A stretch of DNA of 64,000 bases. It comes from Nematopogon swammerdamellus (lineage: Eukaryota > Arthropoda > Insecta > Lepidoptera > Adelidae). The stretch is from the NCBI GenBank assembly GCA_946902875.1, contig OX336345.1:10881395-10945394 (forward strand), written 5' to 3'. Each line of letters begins with the position of its first letter. Positions within the stretch are counted from its first letter, which is position 1. The notes below the pieces were generated by a model. The model searched no databases, was not told the DNA's origin, and was given only the letters and a program-made list of their open reading frames with translations. Below are positions 45,001-51,507 of the stretch, one piece after another. Both the position numbers and the translations under genes were made by a program.

Positions 45001-46281
45001 TTGCGGACTGTTGCCAGTCTGTCTAGCCCGTTGATGCGATGTTTAAAGACACCCAGGTTAAATGATTCGGGAAACACACTCGCCGAAAGATAGTTTAATA
45101 CCCTAGCGGTGCTACAGAAACGATTTTGGGAACCGATGGGCTCTCAAAAGCCCAATGTCAACAACAAAAGCGCGCTCAGTTTCTCTGCGTCGAGTACTGC
45201 GAAGATATGTAGGTTGGATGGCAAAAAATAAGGGAAGCAAGTTCCTCCGAGCAGCGTCCATGATATGATAGTACCTGTACCTGTAGTTTGAAGTGTGTAG
45301 CAAAGACGGTTTTTTTTTTATGGAAACTGACACGGTTGGCTACATCACCTACAACATCCGCGATGTGAGCCCATAACACCGGTTGAACTTGGTGCCACGT
45401 CAGTGCTTCCCTTCGGTCGTGCGGTTATCGAGAAAATAGCATTCTTTCAAACGTAGAAGCGTATCGCACGCAGAAGCGTGTGAAGGTGCGACGCGGGGGG
45501 ACGTGTAGTGGTGATGCACAAGTAAACAATGACAACCTATGTCTATGGAACCCTAAGTGTGTGAACAAAGTTCGCACTTGACAGACTTTTCACCGTTGTG
45601 GTATGAACGCACTACCGACACAACCGTTTAACACAAATTAGATTTAATCAAACAACACTTTAATTGTGCTGTATTTACCAAAGTCCTTGCAGCACAACAC
45701 CGATTATTCTGCTTACTCCGGATTAACGAGATGTAGCGTGTGGAATGTGTGTATGTAGGCAATATTTTAATAACATAGCTTTTATGATTATTATAATAAC
45801 ATAGCTTCATTAATTGGAGCATATCATATTATTAAAAGAAAAATGAAATTCGAACAAAATAGTTGCCAGCTTGGAGAAAAATGTAACAACGCACCAATAT
45901 AGGTAATGCATTGGCAGGTTGGTGCAGGGAGTGCTGGAGCCGCTGGGGCACGCGGACTACTACGTGAACGGCGGCGGACCGCACCAGCCCGGCTGTCTCT
46001 CCCCGTCCTGCAGCCACCAGCGCGCCAGCCACCTCTACGAGGAGAGCATCCGCAAACCCAAGTCCTTCGTCGGGGTCAAGTGCGGCAGCTGGAAGCGGTT
46101 CGAGGCCGGCGGCTGCGACGACACGCAGCTCTCCGTGATGGGCTACGGCTCGTCGGCCGCCAGCCGCGGCGTGTACTACCTGCGCACAGCCTCCGACCCT
46201 CCCTACGGGCTGGCCATGGAAGGCATCCACCCCGCCCACAACTATATTATGGACACTTTAATAAAAGCCTTTCACTCGTAG
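25475..46281 (+). CDS. secreted lipase (pancreatic lipase / PLA1-like family), six coding exons
   Basis: Joining 25475-25601, 36857-37029, 37743-37867, 38903-39061, 43312-43428 and 45918-46281 gives an uninterrupted 354-residue protein. Residues 1-18 look like a signal peptide (hydrophobic core, ...CLA then DET). VVIHGF at 101-106 is the lipase oxyanion-loop region. GISLG carries the nucleophile S180, GLDPAGP carries D204, and CSHQRA carries H267. The Ser-Asp spacing of 24 is the same as in pancreatic lipase. Only four residues separate C260 and C265, where classical lipases have a long lid, so phospholipase A1-type or lidless neutral lipase activity is likely (family knowledge). There is no C-terminal PLAT domain, as expected for insect members of about 330-360 residues. 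Phases 1, 0, 2, 2, 2 match at every junction. The last exons are GC-rich against AT-rich introns. The exact substrate cannot be told. Introns of 0.7-11.3 kb are filled with transposons. Confidence 0.88.
25627..25830 (+). repeat. 330-bp repeat, internal part, just after lipase exon 1
   Basis: AGGGATAAGGACAAGAAGCC through GTGCCGTAATTTACCAGAGT; inserted 26 bases after the exon 1 donor, lacking both ends. Confidence 0.75.
26430..26560. repeat. imperfect hairpin, about 28-bp arms
   Basis: TTTCCATTTACTCACCTAAA-GGAGTC (left) pairs with GACTCCTTTAAGTAAGTAAA-TGGAAA (right). MITE-like, in lipase intron 1. Confidence 0.55.
26863..26960 (+). CDS. THAP-domain first coding exon (partial)
   Basis: From an ATG this exon reads [13 protein letters not shown], followed by [14 protein letters not shown], and stops at a strong donor GTAAGT (26961-26966). 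C-A-V-x-G-C close to the N-terminus followed by SFF-LP is the start of a THAP zinc finger (C-x2-4-C ... C-x2-H), a DNA-binding domain of host transcription factors and of P-element-type transposases. The downstream exons with the second Cys/His pair are not recognised in the window. It lies in intron 1 of the lipase on the same strand, so it is either a nested gene or, more likely, part of a domesticated or decayed DNA transposon. Too short to classify further. Confidence 0.6.
27700..28145 (+). repeat. degenerate tandem repeat followed by poly(T)-rich tract
   Basis: Three units with GGGCATATCTCGGAAACTAC-TGATC ... AATGATA-(A/G)G(C/T)CTCGA(C/A)GAG at about 27725, 27808 and 27923, then about 160 bases that are almost all T with short A/G breaks (27985-28145). 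Confidence 0.7.
28466..28502 (+). repeat. (CA)n microsatellite
   Basis: CACACATACACACACACACA continuing as CA dinucleotides. Confidence 0.9.
28790..29265 (+). repeat. dispersed repeat with ACGGACAGACAAGCAG motif
   Basis: GTCAAGTGTGAGTCCAACTC ... GTTTTCCTGTAAACTAT ... GGAGAAAATAAACTGTGACG ... GAGGTACGGAACCCTAA matches 2610-2975 with an extra AT-rich insert. Confidence 0.7.
29300..29680 (+). repeat. dispersed repeat (AGGGTTCCGTACGG family), diverged
   Basis: Shares CGGTAATACATACAAGCG, AACTTGGTGTGATTATAGCA and AAACTCTAAAGTAAAATA with 11893-12215. Confidence 0.6.
30042..31858. mobile_element. foldback element with oppositely oriented 68-bp minisatellite arms
   Basis: Ends CTAGCTGTTGCCCGCGGCTT / CGCTCGCGTGAAATTCGTAT (30044-30085) and its reverse complement (31814-31855). 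Next to the left end lie four units with GGGCGAGGCCGAAGGCCGAG; on the right side (31015-31790) about twelve reverse-oriented units with CTCGGCCTTCGGCCTCGCC, period about 68. The centre holds a retroelement fragment. Confidence 0.75.
30480..30915 (-). pseudogene. retroelement C-terminus with RPD...WDAT nuclease-like motif
   Basis: On the minus strand the frame reads [20 protein letters not shown], then [32 protein letters not shown] and [19 protein letters not shown], ending FNVC-stop. This is the C-terminal end of a widespread animal retroelement family; RPD plus WDAT looks like another PD-(D/E)XK core. It lies in the middle of the minisatellite foldback element and has no RT domain attached. 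Confidence 0.65.
32080..32610. repeat. duplicated repeat end (GTTTCGTC-AATTCCGTTCAGTG)
   Basis: AGTTTCGTCAAATTCCGTTC-AGTGGTTTTTGCGAGATGCGCG at 32078 and AGTTTCGTCTAATTCCGTTC-AGTG... at 32429 are two related copies, both followed by TTTACGATTTTATTATATGT. A reverse-oriented relative is at 13540-13760. Confidence 0.6.
32600..35524 (-). mobile_element. R4/Dong-like element, nearly complete, 5'-truncated
   Basis: Holds the RT-RLE ORF plus an A/T-rich 3' UTR (about 32600-32700). Its 5' side ends at an ATT tract (35525-35550). The 5' end lacks the start codon region, consistent with target-primed reverse transcription that stopped early. Confidence 0.75.
32727..35486 (-). CDS. non-LTR retrotransposon ORF (R4/Dong-like): reverse transcriptase plus restriction-like endonuclease
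   Basis: A long intact frame (875 residues from the first Met at 35354; open about 44 codons further upstream). Order: helical basic N-part; RT with KSPGPDGL, a thumb-palm stretch with [30 protein letters not shown] and FYMDDLKLF as catalytic box; GYKYLGI-type motif (YKYLGISE); a CCHC-like [18 protein letters not shown]; then the restriction-like endonuclease [22 protein letters not shown] with its PD...D residues. This single-ORF RT-CCHC-RLE plan is that of R2/R4/NeSL-type elements, and insertion next to ATT repeats points to the Dong/R4 clade. No N-terminal zinc finger is seen, so the 5' end is truncated. The catalytic box is YMDD rather than the more usual YADD. Confidence 0.85.
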   Translation of the reverse strand, partial: RHTRLAWRATAPAWQLRIERRIGEARILIGKLYCFRSGNTRPKIMRFVTKAFGGAILSQTQPNFHSLVTERIDDLKQQISAWAQRIRRYRKRVDRYHQNRRFQSDQRWVYRNWEHPNQRPTDTIRPTEQENALFWKNIWSDPVCHVEGEWMRVVQRVCQSIEPMSAINISEEDVGSAIRQALNWKSPGPDGLQNFWLKWFRSCHSRLAVQFQDALDHRVLPEFMTTGVTHLLHKSGSTAEPKNYRPITCLPTIYKLLTSILTHKISIHIKDNNILSVAQNGCRAGSRGTKELLLMDMTVCQQVRRNRKNLSAAWIDYKKAFDSVPHTWLLRILELYKTDTNICQFLGACMQQWSTILRVPGGERTSAADDRIPIRRGIFQGDSLSPLWFCLALNPLSTLLEDSELGYCLRRGGSRISHLFYMDDLKLFAKSDTELMSMMKITEGFSNDIGMEFGLEKCGTIHVERGVIVNSGGIQLSESMNVRALSEDETYKYLGISEALSIRDTDMKQSVKEKFFRRLTKVLNSLLSGGNKIRAYNGWVMPVLVYTFGILRWTQTELDSLDRKVRTLMTKSRMHHPRSSVMRLYIPRKCGGRGMLNAKNLHNREVCNLRQYFLEKTDVCEMHRDVVTSDKGLTPLSMGKENWRKPVVLSTEDRMEVWKGKELHGRYFRSLTGPDVDQLASVHWLRFGDLFGETEGFVFAIQDEVVKTNNYRKHIMKDGTIDICRACHQPGESLRHVISGCSQLANTEYLHRHNLVARIIHQQLALKFNLVGTEVPYYKYNPPPVLENGHVTLYWDRSIITDRTILANRPDIVIVDREARRATLVDIAVPHDGNLVSKEAEKMLKYLDLQHEVTKMWPVDSTIVVPIVVSAHGLIAKSLDDHLERLSLSGWVKGQIQKAALLDTARIVRRFLSLGPDHR
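35551..36190 (-). mobile_element. second R4/Dong-like copy, severely 5'-truncated
   Basis: Nearly identical to the 3' end of the neighbouring element: the last 169 residues ([10 protein letters not shown] to LSLGPDHR) are the same protein, with only a handful of silent base differences. It is 5'-truncated at 36190 and flanked by ATT tracts at 35525-35550 and 36190-36205. The ORF piece is 35679-36191. Same strand, head to tail with the longer copy. Confidence 0.85.
36446..36488. repeat. perfect palindrome, 20-bp arms with 3-base loop
   Basis: GCGAAAATTCGGTTTCTTAA and its exact reverse complement separated by TTA. In lipase intron 1 between the Dong-like copies and exon 2. Confidence 0.8.
36662..36790 (-). 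mobile_element. Penelope-like element 3'-end remnant
   Basis: The stretch GAGTTATGTGGTT...TTTCGGCC...GTAGCTGTAAC aligns block by block with 835-960 of the Penelope-like copy near the left edge (GAGCTATGTGGCT...TTTCGGGCC...GTAGCTGTGGC). It is decayed and ends about 70 bases before lipase exon 2. Confidence 0.5.
36857..37029 (+). CDS. lipase exon 2
   Basis: Encodes residues 44-100, including [10 protein letters not shown], typical of the region just before the first lipase beta strands. The acceptor CAG is at 36854-36856, with a canonical branch-point-like TGCTAAC about 30 bases upstream. The donor is GTATTT after AAA. The exon ends on a whole codon and joins exon 3 to give TK|VVIHGF, the expected lipase order. 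Confidence 0.85.
37743..37867 (+). CDS. lipase exon 3
   Basis: Encodes [11 protein letters not shown] and the strand [10 protein letters not shown], which correspond to the oxyanion-hole loop and the following beta strand of alpha/beta-hydrolase lipases. The acceptor is TGTAG and the donor AG|GTATG. It ends in phase 2. Confidence 0.88.
38903..39061 (+). CDS. lipase exon 4 (catalytic serine)
   Basis: Encodes [12 protein letters not shown]... and [14 protein letters not shown], with the nucleophile elbow GISLG (S180). Acceptor GACAG. Two donors twelve bases apart, GTATAA (39062) and GTATGT (39074), both keep the frame. The first gives exactly seven residues between the AG of AGWAG and GRITG, as in pancreatic lipase; the second adds YKAR. 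Confidence 0.88.
39780..39900 (+). repeat. minisatellite units (GGCGAGGCCGAAGGCCGAG), two copies
   Basis: Units at 39800 and 39866 with the ACGATAAACCTTATCGAAGA spacer type of the 30-kb element; in lipase intron 4. Confidence 0.65.
40340..41050 (-). repeat. 330-bp repeat split by a later insertion
   Basis: 40340-40399 and 40793-41050 are the two halves of one copy, interrupted by the retroposed insert at 40400-40792. Confidence 0.78.
40400..40792 (+). mobile_element. retroposon tail inserted in the 330-bp repeat, with 6-bp target duplication
   Basis: AAGAAC is duplicated at 40394-40399 and 40793-40798. The insert ends in AATAAATTATTTGAATTTGA repeats, a CR1/jockey-like 3' tail, and has no ORF. 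Confidence 0.75.
41338..41745 (+). mobile_element. full-length SINE with tRNA-type head
   Basis: tRNA-like head with box A-like GTGACCCGAGTGGTTTGG (41344-41361), box B GGTTCGAATCC (41390-41400), then the core shared with the 5S/tRNA SINE (41483-41570: CTGTAGGTCCCTTCCCTTGC, TTACTAGGTGGTAGG, GGGTTGGTACCACCG), a different 3' body (TAAGATGGCC...CCATACCGGATTACAT) and poly(A). In lipase intron 4. Confidence 0.8.
41795..41885 (-). mobile_element. LINE 3'-end fragment (family L-A), short
   Basis: GGCGCC...CACTCATAATGTGTCTAATG and CCATGGACATTCGGTCGTAT match the 3' end of the copy at 4363-4450. It lies in lipase intron 4, just after the tRNA-headed SINE. Confidence 0.6.
41985..42210 (+). repeat. dispersed repeat ending AGTCACGCGTAGCGAAACCG
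   Basis: Matches 59140-59335 block by block (CGGTTACATTCTGTC, TTTTAGGCTATA, CGGCCTGAGCTGTGAGCAAA). It contains an (AATA)n run at 42050-42080. In lipase intron 4. Confidence 0.6.
42753..43110 (-). mobile_element. retroposon tails: CAATAAAGAG tail unit plus tRNA-SINE 3' end
   Basis: 42753-42880 on the minus strand is GGTTGACTGGAAGAAATCAC...GGATGCAATAAAGAGTTTCT, a LINE/SINE 3' tail; 42928-43110 is the 3' half of the tRNA-headed SINE. Both in lipase intron 4. Confidence 0.6.
43312..43428 (+). CDS. lipase exon 5 (catalytic aspartate)
   Basis: Encodes [14 protein letters not shown] and the stretch [11 protein letters not shown], both diagnostic of animal lipases. D204 in GLDPAG is the acid of the triad. 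Acceptor CCCACAG, donor AG|GTACAT, phase 2 in and out. Confidence 0.9.
43848..43940 (+). pseudogene. retroelement C-terminus tail (FNVC family) in lipase intron 5
   Basis: The frame [20 protein letters not shown]...YFNVC-stop is the same C-terminal tail as at 30480 and 18785, here on the + strand and reduced to its last 27 codons. No upstream coding part is present. Confidence 0.6.
43975..44555. mobile_element. hairpin foldback repeat in lipase intron 5
   Basis: Same start, same GGCGGAATCGC hairpin and the CCCTAGAGTTGAAGGCGGTG arm pair at 44393-44412 and 44465-44485; part of the left arm is tandemly duplicated (two ATCGATCC/AATCTAACC-type repeats). Confidence 0.72.
44890..45265 (-). mobile_element. 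LINE 3'-end fragment (family L-B) in lipase intron 5
   Basis: Shares GGCTGTGCC...GAGG, TTAATACC and GGGAAGCAAGTTC blocks with 8600-8990 in the same order. No intact frame remains. Confidence 0.5.
45308..45425 (-). mobile_element. SINE 3' end (5S/tRNA family)
   Basis: TTTTTTTTTATGGAAACTGA through CCCTTCGGTCGTGC; only the 3' 115 bases remain, in lipase intron 5. Confidence 0.7.
45640..45755 (+). repeat. 330-bp repeat, 3' end
   Basis: TGTGCTGTATTTACCAAAGT, CAGCACAACACCGATTATTC and GTAGCGTGTGGAATGTG match the family 3' end; about 160 bases before lipase exon 6. Confidence 0.65.
45918..46281 (+). CDS. lipase exon 6 (catalytic histidine, stop)
   Basis: GC-rich terminal exon encoding 120 residues: [10 protein letters not shown], then [12 protein letters not shown] with H267, and a Cys-containing C-terminal part ending ...LIKAFHS before TAG (46279-46281). 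Acceptor GGCAG. The very short C-to-C loop replaces the usual lid. An AATAAA at 46260-46265 overlaps the last codons; no clear better poly(A) signal is visible in the next 100 bases. Confidence 0.9.
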
Positions 46282-47245
46282 ACTTCCAGTTGCCAAAGCT
46301 ATTTATTATTTAAATATATCGTGTCATCTGTGTGTCTGTCGATGCGTACCTAACAAGCTTTTTATTTGTTAGTTAAATGCAAACTTATTTTTATTAGAAA
46401 TCTATTTTCAAACCCTCACACCGGATATTTTTAGTATGGTGTAATGTTTGCTCATGTTTCGTATTGCGGATTTTCAAATATAGCAGAAGGAAGAGGCCAT
46501 CAACATGAAGACGAGTTGAAAAGTTTTATGAAATTTGATCTTATAATTCTTATTAATAATACGTAGAAGCATTTATTTTGAGCTACGTCGACTTACGTAC
46601 CTATGTACTTATGCTGATGAAATTGAACTTTGCAATGCGTAATCTTAATTGAGTTCTAAATTTGGAATTTTTCAACGGGCAGACGAAATTTAATACGAGT
46701 AGTGCATAAGCGTGTAAGTGTATCTCTTGTACCCCTGAGAACCTAACACTCTGAGAAATGTGCAAATAACATTATTATTAAGAATCGTAAATTGACAATT
46801 TACACTTTTCTGAGACGAGACATTTTCAAATATGGCACCTGCTTAGACCGGCTCACCTAAGGCTTGAAAAGACCTTTATCGTTTCTTTGTCGAAAAGAAA
46901 TCACAATACACTAAGTCCAAGACTACAAGGTCCAGCCTTAGCGCCTCGGGTTAGTCTTTGATAACTCGAGACGAGAGCGACTTAGGTGCCAGCCTATCCC
47001 TCAGTGAAGTAAGACTGTGATGTTGTTGATCGTCTGGAAGACTCGTGGCTGTGTCGTGTCGTCTATTTTATAGCTAATCCTATACGCCCGAGGCTGTGGT
47101 CTTTATGTACTGGTCAGTTATGTACTCAGACATTGGAGAGTATGTTTATATATTTTTTTACGTGTAAGTAAATACATACTTGAAATTTTGAAATTATTCA
47201 TTCGGAATGACTTACGGAATCTCGTTAAAATTTTAAATAATCAAT
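46282..47245. other. lipase 3' flank, no further gene recognised
   Basis: Probably starts with the lipase 3' UTR; no canonical AATAAA is obvious before about 46440. The rest is AT-rich. Confidence 0.4.
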
Positions 47246-47707
47246 ATTATACAGGGTGTTAAAACGGCGAGTACATTAATTTCGCCAGCGCAATCCTCAT
47301 GTATTTCCTAGACAAAAAAGCAAATAAAGTTTTTCTCTAAAGTGTCTAGTTTTCGAGATATGAATTTTTGAAATGTATGTTTCCGTCTAGTGTAATTTAA
47401 CGCATTGTTACCGCTCAGCACCCTCCGCCTGCCGACCTCCAGTCCTCCACTCTCAAAGCTAACCCCCGCCCCTCCCGCCAACACCTCCGTCCGAGGCGCT
47501 CACGTCTCACCCGCTCTTCGCCCCTTCGCGCCGCCCTGTTGTCATTAGATCATTTTTACACTAAAATAATCAATTAGTTTGTATGAAAACTGTAACTTTT
47601 TATTTAAAGGGAATTCAGAAAAAAGTTGTTTGACTTTTTTGTTACTCTTGATCGCAATAATCATTTCCTAAATTTAATGTACTCACCGTTTTTACACCCT
47701 GTATAAT
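47246..47707. mobile_element. MITE with 37-bp terminal inverted repeats
   Basis: 47246-47282 and the reverse complement of 47671-47707 match at 34 of 37 positions (ATTATACAGGGTGT, then AAAACGG and GAGTACATTAA). The 460-bp interior has no ORF. Confidence 0.78.
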
Positions 47708-48179
47708 AGAAGTAGGTATTACTTTATAAATTTACTGAAATAAATTCTAAATACTGGGGTATTTTAGAAAACCTTACTTTTAGAATAAAACATAATATAA
47801 CATTTTAGAATTAGTTACATCATTTTTACGGAATATTTATTATACACGCGTACTGATAAAAGCCTTCACTTCGTGATTTCTGACTGGAGCATATAATAAA
47901 GAGAGTATGAAAGTTAATCAAGTTCCCCGTCTGTGAAAGAGAGGGAAATAGAAAAAGAGAGAGTTGTCAGGCAAAGAACTTTGCGAATCCAAGCTAAGGC
48001 TTCACTAAGACCGTCACAAAGCTAAGACATTCCTTGGAATATTTTCGCTTCGCACTAAGAGTACCTATAATTTAACACATACCTAGGTATTATAACGTAT
48101 TACATATATAAACACTACTATACAAAGAGCTTAAACATAATAAGAAATATTTAGCGCTAAAAAAAAATAACAATCTAAA

Positions 48180-48695
48180 GAGTGCTTCAGTTCAATGAGG
48201 TCAGTCGGAAGGGCTTTGTTGTTGCGCACTCCTTGAGACGTCTACAGAACTTTCTCCCAGTTTCCACCAATATTGTTTTGGCACAATCTCTCTTACTCCC
48301 AATACTTGACTATGCGGATGTTTGTTACCTGGATTCGACTGATTTTTTTCTAGAATCTAGGTTGAACGCAGAATTTATGCATCCGTTTCATATTTTGGTC
48401 TGCGTAAATACGACCAAGCTTGGCTCGAATAGCTCCCAATTCGTCTCTGAAGGAACTGTCACATCAATAATCTTTCATATGGAGTATTACCCAAATCCTG
48501 ACGCTCCAGACTATCTTCTATGTCGCTTCCTCCCTCTCCTCACACGGCCTTCCTCTTTGCTCGAGTGATGATGATAGGTATTCTACGTCACGCTTGTGGT
48601 TTCTGCACCGATTCATTTACTGTCTATTCTGCTCGTCTATGGAACTTGCTGCCGCACTACGTCCGTCACTCCCAAACAATAGATTTTGTTTAATT
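48180..48695 (+). mobile_element. LINE fragment (jockey/CR1-like RT end)
   Basis: SRKGFVVAHSLRRLQNFLPV, then AQSLLLPILDYADVCYLD is the conserved post-RT region of jockey/CR1-like LINEs, and a later frame gives SFTVYSARLWNLLPHYVR, the usual end of such ORFs. Several frameshifts and deletions separate the pieces. Confidence 0.6.
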
Positions 48696-48726
48696 AGTTA
48701 ATTCTACGTTAACTAATGTTCCCTAT

Positions 48727-49215
48727 TTTTAACCGACTTCCAAAAAAGGAGGAGGTTCTCAATTCGTCTGTATGTTTTTTATATTTTTTTGTATGTTTGT
48801 AACACGATTTCTCCGTCAATTGAGGGCCGATTTAGAAAATTCTTTTTTTGTTAGTTAGGTCATACTTCCGAGGTGGTCCCATTTCAATTTTATCGAAATT
48901 GGTTCAGTGGTTTTCGAAAAATCAGCATAATACTATGGTGTGTGGTTACCTTCAGCAAAACTTGTGATGTGGTCGTTTTCGGCAATTTTCAGTTTGATAA
49001 ATTAGTATGGTGTGTGGTTACCTTCAGCAAAACTTTTGTGATGTGGACTTATTCAGCAATTTGCAGTCTGACACATATGGCGAATAATTCTGTACCACTT
49101 CAATCTATTTCGATTATTCGATTTCGATTATTCTTTTTTATGTAATATTACTAATAATATTACTAAAAAGAATGAAATAAAAACTGTTTTAAAAAATATT
49201 AAACCGATTTCCAAA
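48727..49215 (+). repeat. CCGACTTCCAAAAAAGG-family repeat with internal duplication
   Basis: Begins TTAACCGACTTCCAAAAAAG and ends ACCGATTTCCAAAAAACA. GGTGTGTGGTTACCTTCAGC-AAAACTT occurs twice (about 48936 and 49010). No hairpin arms. Confidence 0.6.
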
Positions 49216-49392
49216 AAACAAAAAAAAAAGAACTAAAAAGTATTAAATACCTAATATTTTGAAATTTTCTCTGTCCTGTTGAAATACATGAATCGATATA
49301 CTAGTGATACATATTCGGACCCTTGTTTCATGAATATTCTAAATTTGAAATTTTTTATCTTTTCCGACCGGCCAGGTGCGCTTAATTTATTA

Positions 49393-49459
49393 TGGTACGA
49401 GCAAAGAGTTTGTATTACGTCGGCGACGTAATTCAAACTCTTTGGGTACGAGTACCATC
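49393..49459. repeat. hairpin, 20-bp arms
   Basis: CAAAGAGTTTGTATTACGTC (49402-49421) pairs with GACGTAATTCAAACTCTTTG (49425-49444) with one mismatch; ATGGTAC and GTACCAT extend it outward. Confidence 0.75.
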
Positions 49460-49869
49460 GAGCTGGTCTGATGATGGAGACAGAAGGTGGCCATAGGAAC
49501 TCCTAAACTACACATGATAAACCCATCGTGTTTGGGCTCGTTGCATTTGTCTTCAAGAGCAATTTACTTTAGACCTAAGAGATTCTCAATTCGACGGTAT
49601 GTTTTCTTTTTTTGGATGTTTGTTACGCGATTACTCCGTCAATTGTGGGCCGATTTTGAAAATTCTTTTTTTTTTTTTATTTGAAAGGGGATAACCCTGA
49701 GGTTGTTGAAGTGAAAACTTCTTTAGCGGCGCTTGGCACTTTTTTAGGTGGGTAAAAAATGTATAATTCGCGACATCGCGTCAGCGTCATTTTTAAAATG
49801 AAACCTTAAGTCATTGCATTAAGGGTTAAGTTAGAGTGGCACGGGATCTGCCGGCACTCCCGGAGTGCA

Positions 49870-50139
49870 ACTGTTCAGTAGGGTTCGGTAACACGTTTAT
49901 GTCTGTCCATTCTACTAAGTTCTGCAAAATGAATGTAGGGTTCCGTAACAAATGCATGTCTGTCTTTTCTACTAAATTTAACATTTATTTCAAAATGAAT
50001 GTAGGGTTCCGTAACAAATGCATGTCTATCCGTTCTACTAAATTTTACAATTTTCAACCAAGGTCCTCCGACGGTTATTTTATAATAAAAGTAGGGTTCC
50101 GTAACACGTTTATGTCTGTCCATTCTACTAAGTTCTGCA
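49870..50139 (+). repeat. tandem repeat, four irregular units (AGGGTTCCGTAACA)
   Basis: Units start near 49880, 49937, 50003 and 50092, each with GGGTTCCGTAACA...ATGTCTGTCC-TTCTACTAA. The first and last share an identical stretch of about 38 bases, suggesting a larger duplication; the last runs directly into a SINE. Confidence 0.7.
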
Positions 50140-50494
50140 ACATCACCTACAACGTCCGTGATGTCAGCCCATAACACCGGGTAAACTAAGTGCCATGTCA
50201 GTGCTTCCCCCTTTGATCGTGCTGACTACACTGAACTGGTCGGAAAACACAAACTATTTACATAGCCGTTTCGACCGACGTTTAATTCAGTGCGGTGGTA
50301 CCAACCCGGGCAGGTTAAAGCCTACCACCAAGTAAGATTAGGAGGGAAGGGACTTACAGTTTTACGAGGAATCCGAACCTCGGTCAGCCTCCAACGGTCA
50401 GCGGTCACCCATCCAAGTACTGACCGCACCCAGCGTTGCTTAACATTCAATAGCGACAGTTGACTGTCTGCACCACTGAGCTATCGAAGCTGAC
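50140..50494 (-). mobile_element. nearly full-length SINE with tRNA/5S hybrid head
   Basis: Minus-strand copy with a complete head (GCTGAC... box A at 50475-50485) and body, lacking the extreme 3' tail; it abuts a 55-bp tandem repeat at 50139. Confidence 0.78.
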
Positions 50495-50504
50495 GTGGTC
50501 CTAT

Positions 50505-50985
50505 TTTAATTGGGTCTAGATCGGATTGGAAAGCGAGGCGGAATCGCGAGGCCGAAGGCCGAGCGATTCCGCCGAGTACATTAATAGCAAAAAATTACTA
50601 AAAAAAACTGTGAAATAAAAAAAAAGTTTTAAAAAACATAAAACCGACTTCCTAAAAAAAGTAAAACTAAAAAACTATTTAAAATAAAAATATAAAAACC
50701 GCCTTCAAAAATATATGAAATAAAAACCTAAAAAAAAAAAGAACCCTAGAGTTGAAGGCGGTGCTAAAGCAAGCAAAAATAATGCATGAAAGAAAACATG
50801 AGTGGATGATAATATCCTTTGTGACTTGTGTAGCCTTTTTAGCACCGCCTTCAACTCTAGGGTTCGTTTTTTTTTAGGTTTTTATTTCATATATTTTTGA
50901 AGGCGGTTTTTATATTTTTATTTTAAATAGTTTTTTAGTTTTACTTTTTTTAGGAAGTCGGTTTTATGTTTTTTAGAATTATTAT
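50505..50985. mobile_element. hairpin foldback repeat, longest arms
   Basis: After the GGCGGAATCGC hairpin the arms 50640-50775 and 50850-50978 are near-perfect inverted repeats of about 130 bp, from CCGACTTCCTAAAAAAAGTA on the left to TACTTTTTTTAGGAAGTCGG on the right, with a roughly 75-base loop. Confidence 0.75.
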
Positions 50986-51059
50986 CACCTCCTGCATAAA
51001 GTATGTATGTAGTATGTAAGTTCTATATAATTGTGTATGTATTTCTTCATTAGATTGAT

Positions 51060-51170
51060 GCAAAGCCGAAAACGAAGAGAAAAAATACGTCCACGACCAG
51101 GATTCGAACCAAGAACTCCGGCTTGAGCCGCCAGCGCATTCTCTCTTTTCGAACAGATGCATCTTTTGTA
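51060..51170 (-). repeat. tRNA-like sequence, probably a SINE head
   Basis: Minus strand shows GCGCTGGCGGCTCAAGCCGG, then box B GGTTCGAATCCTGG, but no convincing acceptor stem or box A, so it is not called a tRNA gene. Confidence 0.4.
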
Positions 51171-51224
51171 GTAGGTATGACGCAATCTCCTACGTTCTAG
51201 GAGAAGCGGGTGCTTGCTTTTTTT

Positions 51225-51480
51225 TATGTAATCCGGTATGGGTGGCTGAGTCGGAGGGGCCAAAGCACATGCTCCGATCAGTCAATATCACCTCCGAGAA
51301 GGTAGGTGCCATACCGGAGACTTCCCTAGATTGCTGGCTATACTGGACTAGAGGAGAACACAACCGAGGCTGCTATGCGGCCATCTTACATCCAGTACGG
51401 TGGTACCAACCCAGTCGGCTACAATTTGAGCCTACAAGGGGAGGGAAGGGACCTACACTTTTACACCGGTTCCGAACGTA
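51225..51480 (-). mobile_element. tRNA-headed SINE, body and core
   Basis: TTTTTTTATGTAATCCGGTA through ACACTTTTACACCGGTTCCG; well preserved tail to core, head missing. Confidence 0.78.
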
Positions 51481-51507
51481 TTACTAACATTTCAACATAA
51501 TAGAACT

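Noticed and set aside
45832..46239. Two 135-codon ORFs over lipase exon 6 (one on each strand)
   Set aside because: Shadows of the GC-rich terminal lipase exon; the third frame carries the catalytic His and matches splice phase.
51090..51165. tRNA gene
   Set aside because: Box B is good, but box A and an acceptor stem are missing; probably a SINE head.
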